Assembly (NCBI GenBank): GCA_029168955.1
Contig: JAPDOI010000276.1
Coordinates: forward strand, 1 to 64,000
Direction of reading: 5' to 3'
Source of the DNA: Aplectana chamaeleonis
Taxonomy: Eukaryota; Nematoda; Chromadorea; Rhabditida; Cosmocercidae
DNA: 64,000 nt
The translations under genes and the position numbers were made by a program. Below the pieces are notes generated by a model. The model ran no database searches. It saw only the letters and a list, made by a program, of their open reading frames with translations, and had not been told where the DNA came from. Positions 45,401-57,400 of this stretch are shown here, one piece after another (positions within the stretch are counted from its first letter, which is position 1; every line of letters starts with the position of its first letter).

Positions 45401-48400
45401 CTATGACGTCCTGCACACTTCCTCCGACGTTCTGCACACTCCCACTGGGGTCCTGCACACTTTATATGACGTTCTGCACACTCCCATTCGGGTTTCGCAC
45501 ACTCCCACTGGGGTCCTGCACACTTTCTATGACGTCCTGCACACTTCCTCCGACGTTCTGCACACTCCCACTGGGGTCCTGCACACTTTATATGACGTTC
45601 TGCACACTCCCATTCGGGTCCTGCACACTCCCACTGGGGTCCTGTACACTTTCTACGACGTCCTGCACACTCCCACTAGGGTCCTGCATACTCCCACTGG
45701 GGTCCTGCACACTCCCATTTGGGTCCTGCTCACTCCCACTGGGGTTCTGCACACTTTCTATGACGTCCTGCTCACTCCCACTGGGGTCCTGCACACTTTC
45801 TATGACGTCCTGCTCACTCTCACTGGGGTCCTGCACACTTTCTATGACGTCCTGCTCACTCCCACTGGGGTCCTGCACACTTTCTATGACGTCCTGCTCA
45901 CTCTCACTGGGGTCCTGCACACCTCCTATGACGTCCTGCTCACTCCCACTGGGGTTCCGCACACTTTCTATGACGTCCTGCTCACTCTCACTGGGGTCCT
46001 GCACACTTTCTATGACGTCCTGCTCACTCCCACTGGGGTCCTGCACACTTTCTATGACGTCCTGCTCACTCTCACTGGGTTCCTGCACACTCTCTATGAC
46101 GTCCTGCTCACTCCCACTGGGGTCCTGCACACTTTCTATGACGTCCTGCTCACTCTCACTGGGGTCCTGCACACTTTCTATGACGTCCTGCTCACTCCCA
46201 CTGGGGTCCTGCACACCTTCTATGACGTCCTGCTCACTCCCACTGGGGTCCTGCACACTTTCTACGACTTCCTGCACACTCCCACTGGGGTCCTGCACAC
46301 TTTCTATGGCGTCCTGTACACTCCCACTGGGGTCCTGCGCACTCCCACTGAGGTCCTGCACACTATCGATAACGTCCTGCACACTCCTCAAACCCTGGCG
46401 GTTCTAAACGGCGTCCCATCCACCACTATTAAATACGTCTCGCCTTGATTAGAGCTTAGCCTTTCTAGCGCTAGACGACTCATAGAAGTTTTCATGACCC
46501 AAGGCCAAAAGTGCGCCCCACGGACAAACTCGGTTGCCCCGAGGCGCGCAAGAGGTGGTTCAGGCTGATTTTTTGGTAATCGATGAGTGTCCCACCCACG
46601 CAAATGTTGGTACCATTTCATCCTTGTTTTGATCGGCCATTCCGGAGATCCACGGGAGAACACAATTACACACACTCACATACATACATACATACATACA
46701 TACATACAAACATCGGGACATAACTGCTTTAAGTATAAGGATAACGGTGAACTGAGACGGCGAAATGAGACCGAAGATCAAAAAGAAGCTGAATAGTGAG
46801 AAACAACTGCGAAAAACAAATGAGGCAGGATATGAATTGGAGATAAGACAGAAATTCATAAAAAGAGGCGGCAACTCACTGGTGGAGAAAGCATGCAAGA
46901 CAGTAGACGACAGTAGCATGACCATCGTCAATGCTCTCGACACGGAAACGGAGTCGAGGCAAGGTGAAGTGTGTCGCCAAAGTGCTCCTGGATATGTCAG
47001 CAGTGTTGAGTATTCGCTGTCGTCGAGGTCATTACAAGCGGACTTTCCTGTCAACAAAATGACACAGATGTTCTGAAATTTCATAATCCAAGATGGATTT
47101 TTAGGCGATTTAGGATCCTCAGGCTCAATCCCGCCAAATGTCGAAACTTTCACAATTCTGGGAAAGGATGCATAGCTGACTGTTTGAGATGAGCGTTGTT
47201 CAGTGTTACATCACTTGCAAATCGCTCCACGAAATCGACTCTTTAGACAATTTCCAAGATGCGATATAGGCTGAAGCATAAGATTTTTCACGCCCTGAGG
47301 GCACATAGGTGCAGGTTCAGGCACGGAAAGCACAATCAGAATATTACTGTCCGCATGTGAAAATGTGGTCAAAATTTCATGGAAGTAGCTTCAAGCCTAA
47401 GAGCACTACAAAAGGTGGTCGAAGCTTGTTTTTATGCACTTAGGGCCCATAGGTGAAGATTCGGGCATGAAAACCGCATTTAATAATTGGCTGTCCGGAT
47501 GTGAAAACGCACTCAAAGTTTCATATACGCAGCCCCAAGCCGAACAGCGCTAAATAGGGTGAGGTCCATGAAAAATTCGATTGCTGTGAAATATTTACAA
47601 GAATTTATCGAAATTGAAATTAGGGAGTTTCGCGTTGCTACAACGTGCGGAAAACCTAGTCACGGACCCAACTAATCGATTTACTTCTTTCACCCGGTTC
47701 AAAACAGTTTTTGAAAACCCATTTCAGGTGTGATACCATCGATTGTAATCCTCCACAAAAATGGGTCTTCAACGACCGATCTGAACCGGCTAAAAGAACC
47801 ATATCGGTTACTTGACTAGGTTTTCGGCACCTTGTAACAACGCAAAACTCCCTAATTTAAATTTGGATAAATACTTGTAAATATTTCACAGCAATCGATT
47901 TCGTCATTGACCCCACCCTATGTAGAGCTCAAAAAGCAGTATTCACGATGAAAATTGTTTTTCTGTTTTCTCGCCTATCTTGAAAACGGTCCCATGTTGA
48001 TCCCAATGATGTCTTTGGAATCGTACAAGACCTTGTGGGAACGGAGCTATGGTCCCTCAAAAATGGAGCTAGGGGAGCATGGTGGACGAGTTGTCCGAGG
48101 CTTGTAATTTCCGTCTTTTGCAGCCGATGTATGCAAGCTGACATGAGTAAAGAGAGAAATTGAGAATGAAGGGAAGAACGGGGTTCTTGAGCAGAAACAA
48201 TAGCTCACCTCACAATCTCGAGTTTTCATTTGATTACGTCGGAGGGCGGACATTGAGCTTTTAGGGTTCGCCTGGCGCTCTAAGTGGCAACTTCGCGCTC
48301 TTTTAGGGCTCTTCCTGTCTCGTTTTCATGCGTTGTTTCAACGTTAAAGTTAGAGTGTGACCCTCCACTACCCATTCCGAGTGGAAACTGAAGCAAGTTT

Positions 48401-51400
48401 CTTATCGTGAACACTGCCTTCAAAGCTGATCCATGAAAATTCGGGTGCGTTTTCACATCTGGACAGCCATTTACTAAATTTGGTTTTCATGCCCGAAACT
48501 GCACCTATGTGCCCTCGGGGCATAAAAGCGAGCTCCGCCCACTTCATGTAGCGCTTTTCGGCTTGAAGCTACTTCCATGAAATTTGGGGTACGTTTTCAA
48601 GAGCGGTTAGTCATGCTCTAAACGTAGTCTTCGTGCCCGAAGCTGCACCTATGTGCCCTGGAAGCATTAAAACAGGCTCCGCCCCCCTCATGTGGCGCTC
48701 TTCGGCTTCAAGCTGCGTTTATGAAATTCCCGGTACGTATGCACATGTGGACAGAGGGATTGGACCAATGCTGGGTTGTATCACACCACGCGCCGTAGCC
48801 TTGTTCATATTTTCTCAGAAATTCGGTCAAATGGTGAAGAGCTCAGGTATCAACCGTTTTAGGATACCTATCTCATCCCATTTCACTCCTGGAACTGCCG
48901 TTCTCCCTACCAGAACAATCAATTTCTTGCAGGTTGCAATATCGCGGCGATTGATCGATACCGCCCTTTCTCACGCATCGCCGCGACAGTAGTATTATCC
49001 CTGCCTTAATTCTTCGATCTATCGAGTTATAAAATCAGGAAGGAGGTGTGGTCCGTAGTGGTGAATGAAGGCGGTCGCACCCGTGGTGGTCGCTTTCATC
49101 TAGCTCATTTGGAGAAATTGAGATCCCGCACTTGGCAGGTCTTATACAGGAGGGGTCTACTACACAATTAGATGGAAATCAAAAGAGCTATATCTGAAGT
49201 TGTACTATGCTTTCAAAGGCTTATTATAATCCAGATGACAGTCAATGGGAAGAAAGTCACCCGAATGGGTGATGTGAAACGTCAGTTAGTCAAAGGAACA
49301 CAATCGAAGTCTTGGACTCCACGAACCTCTCATACTCCTTCTCAAGGAAACAGGTCATGTTGAATCCACAGCCGAAACATTCATCTCTAACTCTGAAACA
49401 CAAAATGAGATCAAGTCGAAGAGCTAAATTAACGAGTCAAGCCATGTTTTGACTGCATCGCTGCTGTTTTTCATCGCAGCGATTTCGATTTCGTACCCGC
49501 TGCTGCAGCGATGTAGTAACGGCAGCGATTCTGTTCAGAGTGCATAACCTAATGGATAATCAAAGAAATTCAATCAGTCAGTGAAATTAATGGCTGGTAG
49601 TTATCAATAACACTTTTCGACTCGTAAACACTGATCTTGCCATGCGAAAGGGTCAATATTCACCAGACGAAGCGTGTCATTCGCTGGCAACCGCTCCATC
49701 GCTGTCATAATGGCGGCGATGGAGCGATGACCAGCGACCATCGAGAATCGTCCCCCCAGCAGCGAAGCAGTAAAATATAGGATTTCGACGCCGTGACCCA
49801 GCGATGTAGGATGCTCACCACGAAGCGACCACAATTGGAGAGCCTTTCCATTACGCGCGATGAAAAGTGAACAGAGGTCCCTCGCATGGCAGCAGCGACC
49901 AGGTGCAGTTAAAACATGGCTTTAGTTGAACGATAAAAATGTCTCTTTTGGCATTCAGACCCGTGCCGAATCTGATAAAAATTGTAGGGAAGTTCGAAAT
50001 CAGCATTTCTGATTTCCGATGTTTTTCGTCTTTCGATTTCCGACTCCCGAAAAAATCCTTCTAGAAATGTGGAAAACGTGAAAAACGCTGTCGGTTTTGC
50101 TTTCCCTCGCATGTGCAAATCTGCGTCAGTTATCATTTCCCTATTGTTTACAAAACCGTTTGGTTCATGAATTCCGCTGAAAAGTCGGATAATATATCAA
50201 AGATCCGTTTTCGATAGGGTTTCGTGTTTTTTGGTGTTCATGGTCGTTGATTATTGATGCTAAGTATTTTTGCAGGGTTATTTATTTAACCTTCAGAACA
50301 CCGAAATGCTGATTGTGTTTGTGCCTTTTTGTAGTACTCTAGATTAGACTGAAATGACGTAAGCAGCATCCTTCTTTTGCATTGAGCTGTTGGAATCTTT
50401 AAAGTTCCTTAAAATGCCCGATTCTTTGATTTCCAATAATTTGCTATTCGGACGAACAAAAATAAACAGGCAAAATAAACGGTTTTTTTCAACTCCGAAA
50501 TGCAAAGGCGTCAAAACGAAGTTTTCATCGCTCTCGTCTGCTTGCGAGATGCTGCTCTAATTGTCTCCCTTCCACTCTCTCGCTGTCTCTAGTTCTAGCT
50601 CCTCATATTGGGGAATCATGTCGTGAGAATTTCGTTTTGACACAGACTGTTATTTCCTCCCAACTCTACTCACATACCGCAGACATCTGTCGATGAATCC
50701 TGACAGGAATCGATCCACTGGATCACGTGTGACCACGGTGAAGCGCCATTTGTCCGTGTTATAGTGCCGTGCTCGCATTTCAATTTCCATCGCTTCCACA
50801 CTTCTGAACTCGTTTTTCCCCTCGCACAGTCTAAAAAGCCAGTAAAGGGACTTCACAGACTTGAAAGACACAGCTCTACATTACGATTCGTTTAAAGGCA
50901 GTGATCACGGTAAAAATCCCTTGTCCGTTTTCTCGCCTGTCTTGAAAACCGTCCCATTCTGATTCCAATGATGTCTCTGGAATCGTACAAGACCTTCTGG
51001 AAACGAGGTTACGGTCCATCTTCTCCTTCTTCTTTGCAGCCACGTCCAGGGTTCTGTCATAGGTTGAGGAACTGGGCGACCATTAATGGATTCGTTCATG
51101 GGTCCATTGTGGTCAGCGTGGTTGGTCTCTACGGACAATTTAACAAATGTGCCGTATCGTGGCCGTGGCATCCACAGTCCGATTTGCTGCTGTCAATCTT
51201 GCTGACGTAGGCCATAAGCATAGTAGAATGACCACAGCGCAGCGGTGCCAAGGTGCATCTGGCCCTCCTTGCGAGTTGAGACTCGGATGTGCAGACCCGG
51301 GGAGGGACCACTCCCAGGATGGGATTCACCACAGCCATTTCCAGATGGCACCGTACGAATTGTGTGTGCTCTTCGCGCAACAGACGGAGTCGTTCTTGTT

Positions 51401-54400
51401 GTGAGTCGTGCCATCTTTGAAGATTGACTTTGCTGGGAGCATCGGCGAGTGGCTTTCTGATCTCTCTGTGCCTGACGGGGTCCAGCACTCTCCATGAGGG
51501 GTGGTTGGGTTGCTTTATGATATTGATGAAAAATTGTTGGACCTGGAGCTGACAGTGCTTCTTTACTGCTTATAATCGTGTCTCCGCATGCAAGTGCTCG
51601 ACTGGGGAACTTCGTGCACATCTGGTAGCTATACGAAGTGCGGCGTTCCCTCAAAAAACGGTCCCTCAAAAATTGTGCTATGAAAGCATGGTGGACGAGT
51701 TGTCCGAGGCTTGTAACTTCCGCCTTTTCCAGCCGATGTATGCGGGTTGCGGCATCACTGGCCATGGGGTTTCGATTCGCGCGCGGCGATCTGCATCGCA
51801 GCTGCGGCGATTCATCAGAATTTCATATACAGGACATACATAGTACAGTAAACGCAACATGTTTACAGTTGAACGTCGGCAAGCTGTGCTCTTAGTAATG
51901 AACACTCATGCATTCATATTGCTTTCGCCATCATCAGTGATGCTATTAGAAAGAAAGATTGAAGCATTCTCCGTACACAAACCTCACATCAGGATATTCC
52001 CTGAGAATACTGCGGCCTGACTTCACAAACTCATGTTCGCGATTTAGGTAGCACAATATGGCCGACATAACAGTGGACATACTCTTCTGAATGAGGCATG
52101 ACGTCAGCCCATGCTTCGGAGATGTCTGAAAGTTCAAAGCATGTGTAATATCGTTTTCGTTCTACAGCTTCACCTTAGGTGCCTTATGAGGAGCTTGATA
52201 TCTTAATCGCTTCCTATTGTGGATTAGCTACCTACGTCGTTCCTCCCACTAGGACAAGCTCTGCTAACAGTTACACCAGTGGTCATGGTCACACTTGGGT
52301 TGAAATTAGCGAAACAGACCACGTTTTCGCCAAAGCTTGAAGCCAATTGATTCAAACACAACATGCTTTATCAGGGTTACGTTAACCTCGGCTAGACCGT
52401 GGTTTACGTTTCGTGAATTCCAGCCAACAAAGATGTGCTTCCAGCGATAGACGCAGTATTAGGTCTTAACACCGGCATGGTACAATAGCACCAGAAGCGA
52501 ATTGTCTACTTACACTTTTCACCTCGTTCGATCCAATCATGTCAGATCCAGCGAGAAATATAAATTTGAGTGCTTCGAATAACTCTCCAGAAACCTGGCT
52601 CATCAATGATGAGCCCACAGGTTGAGGGAACTCTGTATGGCGTGATGAATTTGTTTACCACGGGAAAATGCATGGAATTTGGGTGCAACTTGCCCGAATG
52701 CCATGGGTTTATCACTAATAAATCCGGCCCCTGGTATAGTTTTCTATTATTTCAGAATCTCAAATCTATCTTGCAAAGGCTGAACTTCCACTATAGCAAG
52801 TGTTTTCTAGGTAGTTCGTAGATAATTCGTGGTGAAAATATGTTTCATAAACATCCCTGCACCAGCAGTTTTCGCATAGATTGGCTTTATAATTGACCTC
52901 CTCACGTTCAAGTCTATCATTTCAGAATTGAGGCGATCGCTCTCAAAAGGTCTCTGTTGCCGCATGGATAACGTTTTCAATAAAACTGTTCACAAGCTCT
53001 CGATACCCTGTAGTATCACTGTTACTGAATTGTGATGCATAACAGCTCTCGATTCAACTCATATTCAAAATTTATATACCTTACCGCGAACAGTGGTGAC
53101 ATCTTTGTAAATGCTGGGACGCATTCAGCATTTTCAGACTCGCACATCTCCGTGGCATTAATGCCAACGAATGTCCGTTCGGGCAAAGACTGAAATTTTT
53201 TCGACAGTCGTCATTTAAGGGAGACCTGAACACTCTACGATCGCCTACATCCGAGTTCCATTTTTTGACCTCTTCAATATTGGCCAGTCCAACAGTTGTG
53301 ATGTTCTTGATTATTTCCTCCTGCATTCTATAACTCTTTGCTGCTTTTGCGACCATTTCCATTGTGAGTGGCTAAACATTCAATATTATGTATAGACAAT
53401 ATGTAGTGCCCTTATCTCGAGCTTGCCCTTGCTACCAGTAGCAATGATAGTGAGTGTCCCTCGCCCAATCCTAGGTTCAAAGACGTTTAATCTCGAAACG
53501 GTAGGGCCCAGTAGCGAACTCAGGGCCACCGCATGTTCAAAAAAGCGGGAACATGCTTTATTGCCTTGTTTAGCACCAAAAATCACCCATCTTGTAGAAG
53601 AGATTACAAGCAAGGAGGTATAAGCGGGAAACCCTAAGTGGTTAGCGTGCTCCTGCGTGGTGTCAACAATTTTCCCCTCAAACGCCGCGCAGAGGGTGAA
53701 TTAGGGCGCTGAACCCAGGTATAAAGCCTGTTCTGAGTTTTTCGGACATTTACTGAGGTCACGGCACGTAAATCGTCAATTTGCTACTGTGCCTTACAAT
53801 TAGGAACATCTAACGTTTTAGAATATAGGTTTGGTACCTCCGATAGCGAGGGGATTCTTATAAGGTACATCGCTTCGCTAAACTCGCACATAGCTGGAAA
53901 TGTCTCCCTCCAAATTTGAGGGAACTCTATAATGAGAAAAGCCAGAGAAAATCACCGTATTTCCTCTAATAAAAGTACACCTCTAATAGAAGTACACCGA
54001 AAAGGGAAGGCTGAGTATTAGAAGTACACCCTCTATTTGAAGTACAGCTCTTTCAACTCATAACTGCTGCAGTTTCCGTGGTGATGTCTCATATCTGGCG
54101 GAGTTTTCGTGGAAACTTGCTGCAGTGTCCGCACTGTCTCTTCTCTAATGCTCTCTCGTGCAGAGCCCGGAAATTGTAGCCCACAATGTATACGCTTCAC
54201 TGGAATGTGACGTGTTTGTGCTTATCTCCGTTGACAGTTCTCGGGTTTCCGACGCTCTGGAGGGCGTCGGTGTCAAGAGGTACGCAGAGCTGAAGTTGCG
54301 GCGTTGCTCGCAGCGACGAACAGCACTTGGTGATGCAGTATCGATTACATTCGGCGACCATGGCGACCGACGCGGCGTGATGGAAGACGAGGGGGCACCG

Positions 54401-57400
54401 CAGAGCGTATTGACGCCGCGACGGCACTAAATCACTGCCAGCGAGCGGCAAGCGACGCCGCCACGATACTGTTTCGAAACATTTTTGTCGCCGCGTCAAG
54501 GCTGACGCTCGGCGTCCTCTCGCCGGTCTCTGCAACTCTGCAGACCCCTTCAGATTGAAACGTCAATTCTGCTTCCTCTCAAACTGCCACCGACGTCCGC
54601 AACTGCAGGAGCCGTAGATGGTAGTTGGTGGGAGGTGATTAGTCGGGGATTTCGGTGTAAACATGTGGGTGTGACGTCACACTGAGTGTTAGGTGAGAGG
54701 TGATAAGGCAGAGATTTCGGTGTGAACGGGTCAACTGTGACGTGGCATTGCAGGGTCGGTGGGAAGTTGACACGCGGAGTTTTCGGCATGAATGGGGGAG
54801 TTTTCGGGCCTTGCCCGCCCCTTTTTCGTTTCGAGCTGGAGCACGCTACCTGTTCAACTCTTCTCAACCCTCCACCGACCCCCGCGATTGCCTGAGCAAG
54901 TGTTTGGCAATTCGAGTGTGGCATTTTCAAGAGAGCAATTTGCAAGGGATGTTTTTTTCAATATTGCGAGATTTAAATATTCACAAAAAAAGATTATCGG
55001 CCACCCCTTCTGTCTAAGATTCCTTGTGTGGGACAGCCGATTAGACTTCAGCGAACTTCAAATGACCAAGAAAAACGGAGCTGAAACTCGATATTGCTGT
55101 TATGCACGATAAATGCACGGAGTTTTTTTTTAGGTAAATTACGGATTATTATTTGATTGGGATTTCTTCATTCGAAGTTTACTTGTTTTGACCGAAGACG
55201 TTGACTTTGACGGTCCTTGAGCAGCCAAGATTCCCCAGCGTTATGAAGAGTGGATCATTCTTGTTGTGGAATCGTTTATACGACGAGGAAATCAGGAACC
55301 ACCAATTGTAGACTGTACCTTCACAGAAATGTGGAAGCAAAGAACTCGCCTTTGGAAGAGATGTTGTCAAATCGTCCGAGAACCGCGCTTTTTCAATCGC
55401 TCTGGACGGCTCGAAAGGCGATCAAATCCGTTGTTTCGAAGCCTAACTAGTCGATTCTCATTGGTCTCTCTCTTCCTCACAAAGCACGTGCCAACGAAAG
55501 CGATACCGAACTTATACAATTTTTGGAAGAAATTCACTAGGGAAGGGTGTGAATAATGGTTTTGAAAATCTGATATCAGTCAAATGGAAGCCTCAATTCT
55601 ATTGAGCCTGAGTTGCTGAGCGGCTAAGTTTTCGTGGTTGCAGTCCGAAATTTCAATACATACAAATTTTCGGTATTATACTGGAAATCTCTGCCGAAAA
55701 TGCGACCAGTCCTACCATTGGAAATTCAAAAAAATGCGCCGAGTAATAGGGAGTACACCCTCTATATGAAGTACACCTCTAATAGAAGTACAACAAAATT
55801 AGAGGTCTGAGAATGAGAAGTACAGCCTCTATTTGAAGTACACTTCTAATAGAAGTACATGTAAAATGGGGGTCTGAGTATTATAATTACATGTACTTTT
55901 AAAAGAGAAAATACGGTGTCATACCTGAATGGAAGAACAGGTGAACGAAGTGCGAAACCAAGGGCGATGGAGGAAACTACAACACAGGCCGTATCTTTTG
56001 CGTTTTAGACGAAAAAGACGCAAAAACGCGTCTTTTGCGTCCTTTTCTCATAACTCTGTTCAAAGTGGTTCATTCTGGAATCTGAGGAGATATTTGAAGT
56101 CAGCATCAAGAGTTCTTTCTTTTGGTCTTTCATATGTCTCACTCTGCAACAAGGCATATAGGCGTGACACAATCAATCGAGTGCGCGAAACGCGAGGGTG
56201 GAATTGGAGTAGGAGGGTTGATTGTATTTATATAACTATTGTGTATATTCTAGTGGAACATTCTGAAGGGATTTTGACTGTAATAATATGATCTGAATTT
56301 CGATTTTTCCCTTCTTCGAGTATCTATATTCCTGTCACTTCCCGGGTCACGCTCTCGGCACAAACGGTACCAATCAACCTGGTACTAGGCAATAACCTTT
56401 TTTTGTTATCCTATCCCGAATTAGAACTACAATACCCGCACTAGTTTACTTAGAAAAGCCGCAAAAGTCGCGGTATCGCGCGCCTCGGCCCAAAGTGCTC
56501 CATTCGAGCAATGAAGGAGATATTTAGAATCAGCATCGAGAATTGAGTTGGCGAAGAAAATTTCAAGTATTTTGTGGTTATTTATGTTTATCCTCACCCC
56601 ACCCGGTCGATATAGGAGTTTCTCACGTGATTTGGGTGCATTTTTTTCGGCCGACTGCGACCTGCCGAGTCCCGCCGCATCTCGACTCTCGTCGTCTGCG
56701 CTCTGCCCCACCTACTGCTGCCGATGACTATCGACTCCGTGTTTCGCAGAGGAACTGGTTGGCGCTGGGGGCAACCAGACTCAGTCGGACTCAGCAGGTT
56801 TTTGCACCCCGGACTCATTCGGACTCAGTCGGACTCAGCAGGTTTTTCGACGAAGTCTGACCGGGGCCTTAAACATAGCTGCGACGCGTCGCGCAGCAGC
56901 TCAACAGTGAGTTGAGGTTTAAAGATGAAAAATGCTTCATTTCGGAGTCAGGGGTCCGCGCAAGCGGTCGCGTCGCGATAAGCAGCGTGCGGCCATTGAA
57001 TTTGAGGCGCTGATATTCAGTAAGTAGACCTGTCTTTGAGTGACTTCCCTTTCAACATGTCTGTAGTCGCTGACGAGCTAGGGACTATCCATATATCGAA
57101 TACCTCCCGTGTGATTATCTCTCCCTCATGTTTCTCTTCCTGTTCTTTCTGGTCTCTTCTCACCGATTCAATCCACGCTCCTATCGTCACCCGAGTGTTA
57201 CTCTGCTCATGGAAATGGATCCATTACCCAAGGACGAGCGAGACAGGTAAGACAGTGCGATTTCGACACCTCCAAAAGCGGGGTGTGCAGGGCGCGGAGA
57301 GGCAGGGACGGAGGGACTAAAAGCGAGGGACCAGAATTACTCTTTTAGATCTGAGAAACACAGGGGGATTTGTTCGAACTTAAATAAGAAAACATTATAC

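Noticed and set aside
39728..46389. CRISPR-like regular repeats
   Set aside because: Repeats are contiguous, with no unique spacers, and the genome is eukaryotic.
44605..46407. 600-codon plus-strand frame over array B
   Set aside because: Same artefact: the frame enters the array from unrelated sequence and its content is only the repeat.
46560..47153. 197-codon minus-strand frame
   Set aside because: It overlaps a CATA microsatellite and shows no motif; both strands are open by composition.
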